Shown: piece after piece, positions 26,753 to 34,271 of the stretch | How positions within the stretch are numbered: position 1 is the first letter of the stretch | How the letters are laid out: the number at the start of each line of letters is the position of its first letter | From: Micrococcus lylae NBRC 15355 | Lineage (GTDB): Bacteria; Actinomycetota; Actinomycetes; Actinomycetales; Micrococcaceae | Reading direction: 5' to 3' | Length of the DNA: 64,000 nt | Assembly: GCF_001570885.1 (NCBI RefSeq) | Contig: NZ_BCSN01000006.1 | Location: 1-64,000 of the forward strand | Position numbers and translations under genes: made by a program | The notes under the pieces: model-generated | Seen by the model: only the letters and a program-made list of their open reading frames with translations | Databases searched by the model: none | What the model was told of the DNA's origin: nothing

Positions 26753-28327
26753 TCAGTGCTGCTGGAGACCCTTCATCCAGGCCTCGACCTCGTCCGGGGT
26801 GCGGGGCAGCGCGGCGGAGAGGTTCTCCGCACCGTCCTCGGTGACGAGGATGTCGTCCTCGATGCGGATGCCCATGCCGCGGTACTCCTCCGGCACGGCC
26901 AGGTCCTCCTCCTTGAAGTACAGGCCCGGCTCGATGGTGAACACCATGCCCGGCTCGAGCACGCCGTCCAGGTAGAGCTCGCGCTTGGCCTGGGCGCAGT
27001 CGTGCACGTCGAGGCCGAGGTGGTGGCTCGTGCCGTGCGGCATCCAGCGGCGGTGGTGCTGGCCGTCCTCGGACAGCGCCTCCTCCACGGAGACCGGCAG
27101 CAGGCCCCACTCGTGCAGGCGGGAGACGAGGACCTTCATGGCCTCGGCATGGATCTCGCGGAACCGGATGCCCGGCTTCACGATCGCGAAAGCCGCGTCC
27201 GCCGCGTCCAGCACCGCCTGGTAGGCCTTGCGCTGGATGTCCGTGAACGTGCCGTTGACCGGCAGGGTGCGGGTGATGTCCGCGGTGTAGAGGGAGTCGG
27301 CCTCCACGCCGGCGTCCACCAGCAGCAGCTCGCCGTCCTGCACGTCGCCGGTGTTGCGGATCCAGTGCAGGATGGTCGCGTTGTTGCCGGAGGCGGCGAT
27401 GGTGTCGTAGCCGAGGTCGTTGCCCTCGAGGCGGGCACGGGAGAAGAAGGCGCCCTCCACGATGCGCTCACCGCGGTGGTGGCCGATCGCCCGCGGCAGC
27501 ACGCGGACGATGTCCTCGAAGCCGGCGATGGTCGCGGCCACGGACTCGCGCATCTGCTCGATCTCCCACTCGTCCTTGACCAGGCGCAGCTCGGAGGCGA
27601 ACTCGGCGAGCTCGCCGTCCTGCGCCTCGGCCTCGGCCGGGTCCACGCCCGCGGCGGAGCGGGTGGACTCCACCAGCTGCAGCATGTCCGCGTCGTCCGA
27701 GCGGAGCAGGCGCAGCTGGACCTGACCGGCGGCAGGGGAGCCCGCATCCTTGGTCACGGCCACCTCGAGCTCCTCGAGGGAGGCGGTGCGCAGGCCGGTG
27801 CGGGCGGCCATCTCGGCCAGCGTCGGGCGCGGGCCGATCCAGAACTCGCCGGAGCGGGCGTCCGCGTAGAACTGCTCGGTGTCCCGGCCGGCGAGCGGTC
27901 GGAAGTAGAGGGTGGCCGCGTGGGAGGAGCCCTCGTCCCCGGCACCGGCGTCGGTCGGCTCGAGGACGAGCACGGCGTCCGGCTCGTGGTCCACGCCCAG
28001 GCCGGTCAGGTGGGCGAAGGCCGAATGCGGGCGGAAGCGGTAGTCCGTGTCGTTCGAGCGCACCTTCAGCTGGCCGGCCGGGATCACCAGGCGCTCGCCC
28101 TGGAAGCGCTCGGACACCGCGGCACGGCGGCGGGCGGCGTGCTCGGCGGAGGCGTCCGCCTCCGGCAGCTCGGTGCGCGCCGGGGCCCACTGGGAACCCA
28201 TGAACGCGCGGAACGCGTCCGAGTTCGGGCGCTGTGAGCGGTTCTCCACGCGCTCGTGAAGCGGCTGGCGCTCCTGCTCGGCACCGGAGGTCTCGAGGGT
28301 CGTCTTCTCGCTGTTCTGCTCGGTCAT
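26753..28327 (-). CDS. pepP: Xaa-Pro aminopeptidase (M24B)
   Basis: Cytosolic metallopeptidase that removes the N-terminal residue before proline. It has an N-terminal AMP_N domain (about 60-210) and a C-terminal pita-bread domain. Dinuclear metal ligands are visible: Asp in LLLVDAGVE, Asp in YTADITRTLP, His in HGTSHHLGLDVHD, Glu in FTIEPGLYF and Glu in GIRIEDDILVTEDG. The length of 524 aa from ATG 28327 is usual for actinobacterial PepP. ATG 28336 is a possible start but would lie inside the apparent -10 box CAAGAT (28335-28340). Confidence 0.92.
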   Translation of the reverse strand: MTEQNSEKTTLETSGAEQERQPLHERVENRSQRPNSDAFRAFMGSQWAPARTELPEADASAEHAARRRAAVSERFQGERLVIPAGQLKVRSNDTDYRFRPHSAFAHLTGLGVDHEPDAVLVLEPTDAGAGDEGSSHAATLYFRPLAGRDTEQFYADARSGEFWIGPRPTLAEMAARTGLRTASLEELEVAVTKDAGSPAAGQVQLRLLRSDDADMLQLVESTRSAAGVDPAEAEAQDGELAEFASELRLVKDEWEIEQMRESVAATIAGFEDIVRVLPRAIGHHRGERIVEGAFFSRARLEGNDLGYDTIAASGNNATILHWIRNTGDVQDGELLLVDAGVEADSLYTADITRTLPVNGTFTDIQRKAYQAVLDAADAAFAIVKPGIRFREIHAEAMKVLVSRLHEWGLLPVSVEEALSEDGQHHRRWMPHGTSHHLGLDVHDCAQAKRELYLDGVLEPGMVFTIEPGLYFKEEDLAVPEEYRGMGIRIEDDILVTEDGAENLSAALPRTPDEVEAWMKGLQQH

Positions 28328-28334
28328 GCCGTCC

Positions 28335-28340
28335 ATCTTG
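28335..28340 (-). promoter_or_regulatory. Possible -10 box of pepP (leaderless)
   Basis: Minus-strand CAAGAT lies 7 nt before ATG 28327, matching the spacing of the other leaderless genes. The box itself is a weak match. Confidence 0.35.
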
Positions 28341-28404
28341 TCACCCGGGACCGGGCGCCGCACTCGGGGCGCTGCCGCGGGGACCGGCAGCAGGCTCCGC
28401 CCCG

Positions 28405-28410
28405 TAGGCT
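28405..28410 (+). promoter_or_regulatory. -10 box of the PHP-domain gene (leaderless)
   Basis: TAGGCT followed by GG, 6 nt before ATG 28417. Confidence 0.6.
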
Positions 28411-28416
28411 GGGGTC

Positions 28417-29271
28417 ATGAGCACGCCCCGCTTCGACCTGCACACGCACTCGACCGTCTCGGACGGCACCGAGTCTCCCGCCGAGCTCGTGGCGGCGGCC
28501 GCGGCGGCGGGGCTGGACGGGCTGGCGCTCACCGACCATGACACGAACGCCGGCTGGGCCGAGGCCGAGGAGGCGGCCCGCAGGCACGGCCTGCTGCTGG
28601 TGCGTGGGATGGAGATGTCCTGCCGCACGGACGAGGGCGTCTCCGTGCACCTGCTGTCCTACCTGCACGACCCGGAGCACGACGGCCTCAACGCCGAGAT
28701 GGCCCGCGCCCGCGACGCCCGCCTGCACCGCGCGCAGATGATGGTGGAGCGCCTCGCCGAGGACTTCGACCTCACCTGGGACGACGTGCTCGAGCACGCG
28801 GGGGAGGGAGCCACCATCGGGCGACCGCACCTGGCGGATGCCCTCGTGCGGATCGGCGTGGTCCCGGACCGCACCGCCGCGTTCCGCTCCATCCTCGCCG
28901 GCTCCTCCAAGTACTACGTCCCGCACTACGCGCCGCATCCGGCCGACGCCGTCCGCCTCGTGCGCGACGCCGGCGGAGTCCCCGTGTTCGCGCATCCGCT
29001 GGCCTCGGCCCGCGGACGGGTGGTGGGCATGGAGACCTTCGAGGAGATGATCGGCGCCGGCCTCGGCGGTCTTGAGGTGGACCACCGCGACAACCCGGAC
29101 GAGGCCCGCGCCGTGCTCCGCGGCATCGCCGAGCGCCACGGCCTGTTCACCACCGGATCCTCGGACTACCACGGCAGCGGCAAGCCCAACCGGCTGGGGG
29201 AGAACCTCACCGCACCCGAGGTGCTCGCCGAGATCGAACGTCAGGCAACCGGGACGGACGTCCTGCGCTGA
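28417..29271 (+). CDS. PHP-domain phosphoesterase (RNase AM/TrpH-like)
   Basis: 284-aa metal-dependent phosphoesterase. PHP motifs in order: FDLHTHSTVSDG (His-x-His and Asp), LALTDHDTNAGW (His, Asp), a Glu in GMEMSC, PVFAHPLASARGR (His), and TTGSSDYHG (Asp-x-His). Homologues include the E. coli 5'-3' exoribonuclease/3',5'-bisphosphate nucleotidase RNase AM (YciV); that activity is inferred. Monocistronic, leaderless, and followed by a very strong hairpin. Confidence 0.88.
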   Translation: MSTPRFDLHTHSTVSDGTESPAELVAAAAAAGLDGLALTDHDTNAGWAEAEEAARRHGLLLVRGMEMSCRTDEGVSVHLLSYLHDPEHDGLNAEMARARDARLHRAQMMVERLAEDFDLTWDDVLEHAGEGATIGRPHLADALVRIGVVPDRTAAFRSILAGSSKYYVPHYAPHPADAVRLVRDAGGVPVFAHPLASARGRVVGMETFEEMIGAGLGGLEVDHRDNPDEARAVLRGIAERHGLFTTGSSDYHGSGKPNRLGENLTAPEVLAEIERQATGTDVLR

Positions 29272-29355
29272 GCGGGCGCCGTGTCCCAGCGGCGCCGCGG
29301 GGAGACGACGAGGTCTGGGGACCCGGAGGCCATGCCCCGGGCGCGGCAGACGAGA

Positions 29356-29402
29356 CGACGACGGCGGCGCACCTGACAGCGTCAGGTGCGCCGCCGTCGT
29401 CG
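29356..29402. terminator. Strong bidirectional terminator, 22-bp stem
   Basis: Perfect 22-bp complementarity (29356-29377 with 29381-29402) around a 3-nt loop; the arms contain CGACGACGGCGGCGC and its complement. It lies between the convergent PHP and DEAD-helicase genes. No U-tract. Confidence 0.88.
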
Positions 29403-29433
29403 GCGTCCGGATACTAAGGCGACCCGCTTCCCA

Positions 29434-29496
29434 ACTGGTGAGGACACGCCGTCTCGAGCCCCTCAGGACCCGTGATGACGGTGAGTCCTCACCAGT
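29434..29496 (-). repeat. 12-bp inverted repeat 3' of the DEAD-box helicase gene
   Basis: ACTGGTGAGGAC (29434-29445) and its perfect complement (29485-29496) flank 39 bp that contain a second inner pairing CCGTC/GACGG. It lies 17 bp beyond the helicase stop codon on the minus strand and is separate from the strong terminator at 29356-29402. It could be a 3'-UTR structure of the helicase mRNA. Confidence 0.55.
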
Positions 29497-29513
29497 ACGT
29501 GCGCGGGGGAGGG

Positions 29514-31259
29514 TCACCTCTCGGTCTTCGGGGCGCTCTCGCCGCCCTTCACGACCTCGCCGTTGCGGCGGCGGGTGCGGTTGCGGCCTCCGCGGGAGCG
29601 CCTGCGACGGCCCCCGCCCCCGCCCTCACCCGAGCGCTCGCCGCCCTCGGAGCGGTCACGACCCTCGCCGCCGCGTCGGCCGCGGGACTCGCCGGACTCG
29701 CCGCGCTCGCTGTCGCGGCTCCGGCCCTCGCCACCACGGCCCCGGGCCTCGCCGCCGCGGCCACGACCGCGTCCACGGCCCCGGCCGCCGCCGCGACCGC
29801 CGCGCTCGGAGCTGCGGCCGCCGCGCGCTGCGGAGCCCGGACCGCCCAGGTCCTCGACGTGCTCGGCGTCCAGGCCCTCGAGGGTGCGCTTGTCCTTCGG
29901 CAGACGGCCCTTGGTGCCCTTCGGGATGCCGAGGTCCTCGAACAGGTGCGGGGAGGAGGAGTAGGTCTCCACCGGCTCGGGCTGGCCGAGACCGAGGGCC
30001 CTGTCGATCAGGGACCAGCGCGGCATGTCCTCCCAGTCCACGAGGGTCACCGCGATGCCCTTGTTGCCGGCGCGGCCGGTGCGGCCGACGCGGTGGACAT
30101 AGGTCTTCTCGTCCTCCGGGGCCTGGAAGTTGAACACGTGGGTCACGTCGTCCACGTCGATGCCGCGGGCGGCGACGTCGGTGGCCACCAGGATGTCGAT
30201 CTTGCCGTTGCGGAAGGCGCGCAGCGCCTGCTCGCGGGCGCCCTGGCCCAGGTCGCCGTGCAGCGGGCCGGCGGCGAAGCCGCGCTTGGTCAGCTCGTCG
30301 GCCACACGGGCGGCGGTGCGCTTGGTGCGGGTGAAGATGATGGTGCGGCCGCGACCCTCGCCCTGCAGGGCACGGGCGATGAGCTCGTCCTTGTCCATGT
30401 GGTGGGCGCGGTAGACGAGCTGGCGGATGTCCTTCTTGGTCAGGCCCTCGTCGTCCGGGTCGGTGGCGCGGATGTGCGTCGGGTGGGTCATGTACCGGCG
30501 GGCCATGGCGACCACCGGACCCGGCATGGTGGCCGAGAACAGCATGGTCTGGCGGACCTGCGGCACGGCGGCCAGCAGGGTCTCCACATCCGGCAGGAAG
30601 CCGAGGTCGAGCATCTCGTCGGCCTCGTCGAGCACCACGGTGTTCACCAGGTTCAGCCGCAGGTGGCGCTGGCGCATCAGGTCGATCAGGCGGCCGGGGG
30701 TGCCGACCACGATCTCCACGCCGCGGCCCAGCTCCTCGATCTGCGGCTCATAGGCGCGGCCGCCGTAGATGGTGGCGATGCGCAGCGAGCGGTTCTTCGC
30801 GGCCTCGGTGAGGTCGCCGGCCACCTGGACGGCCAGTTCGCGGGTCGGTGCCACGATGAGCGCCTGCGGGGCGCCGGCGGAGCCGTCCTTCTCCAGCCTG
30901 TCCCAGCCGGGCTCGCCCGGACCGACGGCCCGCTGCAGGGCGGGGATGCCGAAGCCGAGGGTCTTGCCGGTGCCGGTCTTGGCCTGGCCGATGATGTCAT
31001 GCCCGCCCAGGGCGACCGGGAGGGTCATGGACTGGATCGGGAACGGATGGGTGATGCCGCGCGCGGACAGCGCGTCCACGATCTCGGCGGAGACGCCGTA
31101 GTCGGCGAAGGTCTTCTCCTCGACGGCCGGGACCTCGTCAGGGGTCACGGTCTCGGCGGCCATCTCCTCGACGGCGGCCATCTCCTCGACGGCGGCCATC
31201 TCCTCGGCGGCCCTGTCCGGGGTGGTCTCGGGGTTCTGGGTGGTGGGTGTGTCGCTCAT
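29514..31259 (-). CDS. DEAD-box RNA helicase with Arg/Gly-rich tail
   Basis: ATP-dependent RNA remodelling enzyme (DeaD/CsdA/RhlE group). N-terminus: an acidic low-complexity stretch with EEMAAV repeated three times. Core motifs are Q-motif FPIQSMTLP, motif I AKTGTGKTLGFG, PTRELAVQV, TPGRLIDLM, DEAD in VLDEADEMLDLG, SAT in LFSATMPG, and the C-lobe HGDLGQGAREQALRAFRNG, VATDVAARGIDV and HRVGRTGRAG. The C-terminal 110 residues are Arg-Gly-rich and typical of RNA-binding tails. Start ATG 31259 follows GGGAG at 7 nt. The 344-bp gap upstream suggests a long 5' leader, as known for cold-induced DEAD helicases. Confidence 0.93.
   Translation of the reverse strand: MSDTPTTQNPETTPDRAAEEMAAVEEMAAVEEMAAETVTPDEVPAVEEKTFADYGVSAEIVDALSARGITHPFPIQSMTLPVALGGHDIIGQAKTGTGKTLGFGIPALQRAVGPGEPGWDRLEKDGSAGAPQALIVAPTRELAVQVAGDLTEAAKNRSLRIATIYGGRAYEPQIEELGRGVEIVVGTPGRLIDLMRQRHLRLNLVNTVVLDEADEMLDLGFLPDVETLLAAVPQVRQTMLFSATMPGPVVAMARRYMTHPTHIRATDPDDEGLTKKDIRQLVYRAHHMDKDELIARALQGEGRGRTIIFTRTKRTAARVADELTKRGFAAGPLHGDLGQGAREQALRAFRNGKIDILVATDVAARGIDVDDVTHVFNFQAPEDEKTYVHRVGRTGRAGNKGIAVTLVDWEDMPRWSLIDRALGLGQPEPVETYSSSPHLFEDLGIPKGTKGRLPKDKRTLEGLDAEHVEDLGGPGSAARGGRSSERGGRGGGRGRGRGRGRGGEARGRGGEGRSRDSERGESGESRGRRGGEGRDRSEGGERSGEGGGGGRRRRSRGGRNRTRRRNGEVVKGGESAPKTER
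31156..31209 (-). repeat. Three tandem 18-bp units in the DEAD-helicase gene
   Basis: Units 31156-31173, 31174-31191 and 31192-31209 (plus-strand GCGGCCATCTCCTCGACG, the last with one change) encode repeated EEMAAV in the disordered N-terminus. The unit length is a multiple of three. Confidence 0.8.
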
Positions 31260-31603
31260 GCTCACGCTCCCGTTTCCTTCTCGGGCGCGCGGGGCGTCGG
31301 TCCGCGGCGCGGGCGGCCGGATGCCTCCGGGCCCGTGCGTGCGGGCTCGCGCCGTGTGCGCGCTGCAGGGGGAAGCCGATCGCGGGGAGAACACACCGGA
31401 GCCGCAAGGCCTCGTGGCCCCGCCCCGGGAACCCGGTCTCGGCCGTCCCCCACGGTGGGGAGGCGCCGCCGGATTCGGCAGTACAGGTGATCAGGTGCGA
31501 CCGGTCATCCAGTGGTCACGACGACTGCGGGGACGCGGTCGTCGGGGGCCAGTCTAGCCCCTCGGCCTGCGGGCGCGCCGGAAGGAGCGGACGGCAGGGA
31601 GCC
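31260..31603 (-). promoter_or_regulatory. Long gap upstream of the DEAD helicase: probable promoter and 5' leader
   Basis: 344 bp without a convincing gene lie between the RNase stop codon and the helicase start, both on the minus strand. Minus-strand TAGACT (31551-31556) would give a leader of about 285 nt; TGTACT near 31480 is a weaker candidate for a shorter one. The stretch is GC-rich with several local inverted repeats. I could not fit it to a known riboswitch. A small ribosome-binding region (GAAGGAAACGGGAG) ends it. Confidence 0.45.
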
Positions 31604-33166
31604 TCAGCGGCCGCCGGCCAGGGACGCGTCGACCTGACCGGAGGCCACGTCCACGGAGTCGATGCGCACGCGCACCTCGTCGCCGGGGGCGGCACCGGCG
31701 GGGACGCTCAGGTAGGCGGGCGGGTCCACGAGCTGCACGTCCACGGAGTCCTCGCCGCGGGTGCGGACCACGGTGCCGGCGAGCTCCTCGCCCACGTGGG
31801 CGGTCAGCTCGGCGGCCTCCACGAGGTCCACGGCCGCCCGGTCGGCCTGGGAGGCGCGGCGCCCCGAGTCCGCCATCAGCGCGGGCAGCTCCGGCAGGGC
31901 GGCCCGCACCTCGGCGGGCACCTCGTGGCCCTGCACCAGGGCATGGCAGACGATCAGCACGAAGCGGTCCACCAGGCGGCGCAGCGGAGCTGTGGTGTGG
32001 GCATAGGGGGCGGCCAGGGCGGCCTGCTCCGGGTCCTCCGGCGGGGTGCGCAGCTCAGGGTCGTCGGAGGACGCGTCGAACGCGGTGTAGTCGGCGCCGC
32101 GGAACAGGGCGGTGGCGGCGTGGAGGACGGCCAGGCCCTGGGGTGCGGTCGGGTCCACGGTGCGCAGGTAGGCGCCGTAGTCCTGCTCGTGGGTCCACGG
32201 CAGGCCGAGGGCGGCCACGCGAGAGCGGAACTCGGCGATCGCCTCATCGTCCGGGGCGGGCATGGTGCGCAGGATGCCGACGCCGGCGTCGAGCATGATG
32301 CGGGCCGCCGCCATCCCCGTCATGAGGGAGACGTGGGCGTTGTCGTCCTCCACCGGCAGCGGGTTGCGCTGCACGAGGCGGTAGGCGCCGGACTCGTCCA
32401 CGTGGATCTCCTGGTCCGGCATGTTCAGGGACGCGCCGCCACGGGCCGCCTCCTGGGCGCGCCGCAGCCGGCCCACCTCGGGGAGCAGCCGCAGCGAGGC
32501 CACAACCTCCTCGGGCAGGTCCGGCACTTCGGCCGGGACCCGCCCGTCCTTCCCGACGACGGCACCGCCCCCGGGTGCCCCGCCCGCCGGGGACTCGTCC
32601 CCGACGAGGGCCTGCACCTGCGGGTAGGTCAGCTGGAAGCGGGAGCGCACCCGTGCGCGGACCAGCTCCACGGCCCCGAGGACGCCCTCGCCGTCCAGGT
32701 CCATGGACCAGACGTAGGCGGGGCGCTCCTGCTCGGGCAGCAGGGAGCCGGCGTGCTCGCTGATGCGCTCGGGGTGGAGGGGGACACGCCCGTCCGGAAG
32801 GTAGACCGTCTGGCCCCGTCGGCGGGCCTCCACGTCGATGGCGCCACCGAGGGCCACGAACGCGGGGACGTCGGCGATGGCGTAGTGCACGCGGACGCCG
32901 ACGTCCGTGCGCTCGATGAAGACGGCCTGGTCCAGGTCGGTGGACCCGGCCGGATCCACCGTGACGAAGGGGACGTCGGTGAGGTCCACGCGCTCGGGGT
33001 CCTGCCCGAGGGAGCCGAGGACGTCCTCGGCGGCACGTTCGGCCTCGGCCAGCACGTCGTCCGGGAACGCGTCCGGCAGCTCGAGGTCCCGGCGGAGACG
33101 GGTCAGCCGTGCGGTGAGGGCGGAGTCCTCACCGGCGCCGTGGACGCCGAGTGCGGGCAGCAGCAT
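31604..33166 (-). CDS. RNB-domain exoribonuclease (RNase II/R family)
   Basis: 3'-5' exoribonuclease. The RNB catalytic core is complete: FVTVDPAGSTDLDQAVFIE supplies the metal-binding aspartates, followed by HYAIADVPAFV, DDNAHVSLMTGMAAARIML, and the C-terminal HTTAPLRRLVDRF. N-terminal cold-shock domains of classical RNase II are missing; a short beta-rich C-terminal segment (about 460-520) may be S1-like. The length of 520 aa matches the actinobacterial RNB-only form. A Gly/Pro-rich linker (AGGAPGGGAVVGKDG) contains a copy of the CCTTCCCGACGACGGC motif. It is 25 bp downstream of the DUF3107 gene and presumably co-transcribed. Confidence 0.9.
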   Translation of the reverse strand: MLLPALGVHGAGEDSALTARLTRLRRDLELPDAFPDDVLAEAERAAEDVLGSLGQDPERVDLTDVPFVTVDPAGSTDLDQAVFIERTDVGVRVHYAIADVPAFVALGGAIDVEARRRGQTVYLPDGRVPLHPERISEHAGSLLPEQERPAYVWSMDLDGEGVLGAVELVRARVRSRFQLTYPQVQALVGDESPAGGAPGGGAVVGKDGRVPAEVPDLPEEVVASLRLLPEVGRLRRAQEAARGGASLNMPDQEIHVDESGAYRLVQRNPLPVEDDNAHVSLMTGMAAARIMLDAGVGILRTMPAPDDEAIAEFRSRVAALGLPWTHEQDYGAYLRTVDPTAPQGLAVLHAATALFRGADYTAFDASSDDPELRTPPEDPEQAALAAPYAHTTAPLRRLVDRFVLIVCHALVQGHEVPAEVRAALPELPALMADSGRRASQADRAAVDLVEAAELTAHVGEELAGTVVRTRGEDSVDVQLVDPPAYLSVPAGAAPGDEVRVRIDSVDVASGQVDASLAGGR

Positions 33167-33191
33167 GGGTCAGGCCCCTTCGCCCGTCGGC

Positions 33192-33416
33192 TCAGCGAGC
33201 GGCGAAGCCCAGCGGGCCGGCCTTCTGGGCGCCGATCTCGACGAAGGCGATCTTCTCGCCGGGCACGAGCACGGTGCGGCCCTTGGCGTCGTCCAGCTGG
33301 AGCAGGGAGCCGTCGGCGATCGCGGCGGCCACGCGCTCGCGGACCTCCTCGGCGGTGTGCTCGGTCTCCAGAGTCACCTCGCGGGCCGAGTGCTGCACTC
33401 CGATGCGGATCTCCAT
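33192..33416 (-). CDS. DUF3107 family small protein
   Basis: 74 aa (MEIRIGVQHSAREVTLETE ... EKIAFVEIG ... GPLGFAAR), a clear member of the actinobacterial DUF3107 family, all beta/alpha and soluble. AGGAGGA on the mRNA immediately precedes the start. A probable promoter is minus-strand TAGTCT at 33503-33508, giving a leader of about 80 nt. Function unknown. It is regularly found near a TetR regulator in actinobacteria, as here (TetR gene 249 bp upstream). Confidence 0.92.
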   Translation of the reverse strand: MEIRIGVQHSAREVTLETEHTAEEVRERVAAAIADGSLLQLDDAKGRTVLVPGEKIAFVEIGAQKAGPLGFAAR

Positions 33417-33502
33417 GGGGTCCTCCTAGGACAGGGGTCTGCGGTCTGCGTCGGACGGCGGGGCCGGGGCCGCGCGCGTCCGGAACGGCTCTGTTCCCGT
33501 TC

Positions 33503-33508
33503 AGACTA
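33503..33508 (-). promoter_or_regulatory. Probable -10 box of the DUF3107-RNase unit
   Basis: Minus-strand TAGTCT lies 86 bp before the DUF3107 start. The adjacent GC-rich DNA contains an imperfect palindrome (33546-33565, GTTTCACC-ccgt-GGCGAAAC) that could be an operator upstream of it. Confidence 0.4.
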
Positions 33509-33603
33509 GGGCACGGGGCGCGGCGGCAGGCAGGGCACGGGAGGCGTTTCACCCCGTGGCGAAACACAGGGGCCGGAACAGGTCCGTCCGCGGGGCGCGG
33601 ACG

Positions 33604-33661
33604 GTGTGGGGCCCCGTCGGCGGGGCGGGGCGTGTGTGGCGCCCCGCTGTCGGGGCGGGGC
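33604..33661. repeat. Two GC-rich 28-bp direct repeats, each with an internal hairpin
   Basis: Units 33604-33631 and 33634-33661 begin GTGTGG and end CGGGGCGGGGC, with a GCCCCG/CGGGGC stem in each. They lie directly after the TetR stop codon on the minus strand and may act as a duplicated terminator. Confidence 0.6.
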
Positions 33662-33665
33662 GTGC

Positions 33666-34271
33666 TCAGAGTCTGGAGAGGCCGCGCCAGAGCATGGTGA
33701 AGGTGACCTCGGCGGCGCGCTCGAGGGTGGGACGGGAGGCCTCGTCGGTCTCGTCGGCCCACCAGCGGGCGGCCTCGATCATGCAGGCCACCAGGCCGCG
33801 GGAGACCAGCTCGGCCTCCTCGACGGAGACCGTGGCTCCCTCCTGCAGCAGCTTGGCGATGTGCCGGGCCAGGGTGCCCTCGATGACCTCGCCGCGCTGC
33901 TGGACGTCCGGGTCGTGGGTGCGGCCGGAGGACAGCAGCAGCCGGTGGCGGCGGCTCGGGTCGGACACATACCGGTAGACCGCGGTCACCGTCTGGCGCG
34001 TGCGCTGCCTGTTGTCCAGGTCCGAGGACAGCACCTCGGAGATCTGTGCGACGAAGGCCTCGACCTCGACGTCGAGCAGGTGGAGGAAGAGCTCGTGCTT
34101 GCCGGGGAAGTGCTGGTAGAGCACCGGCTTGGACACGGCCGCCGACTCGGCGATCTGGTCCATGGAGGTCTGCGCGTAGCCGTGCTCCACGAACAGGGCG
34201 CGGGCGACCTCCACCAGCTGCCGGCGGCGTTCGGCCCGGGGCAGGCGTGCCGCGCGGGTGTGGCCGCTCAT
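33666..34271 (-). CDS. TetR-family transcriptional regulator
   Basis: 201 aa. The N-terminal helix-turn-helix domain (about 12-60) is complete, with FVEHGYAQTSMDQIAESAAVSKPVLYQHFPGKHELF typical of TetR. The C-terminal part is an all-helical ligand-binding domain (TetR_C) with Arg-rich dimer surfaces. ATG 34271 overlaps the hemA stop codon by 4 bp (ATGA), so it is probably translated with hemA. Targets are unknown; the palindrome at 33546-33565 upstream of DUF3107 is one candidate site. Confidence 0.9.
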   Translation of the reverse strand: MSGHTRAARLPRAERRRQLVEVARALFVEHGYAQTSMDQIAESAAVSKPVLYQHFPGKHELFLHLLDVEVEAFVAQISEVLSSDLDNRQRTRQTVTAVYRYVSDPSRRHRLLLSSGRTHDPDVQQRGEVIEGTLARHIAKLLQEGATVSVEEAELVSRGLVACMIEAARWWADETDEASRPTLERAAEVTFTMLWRGLSRL

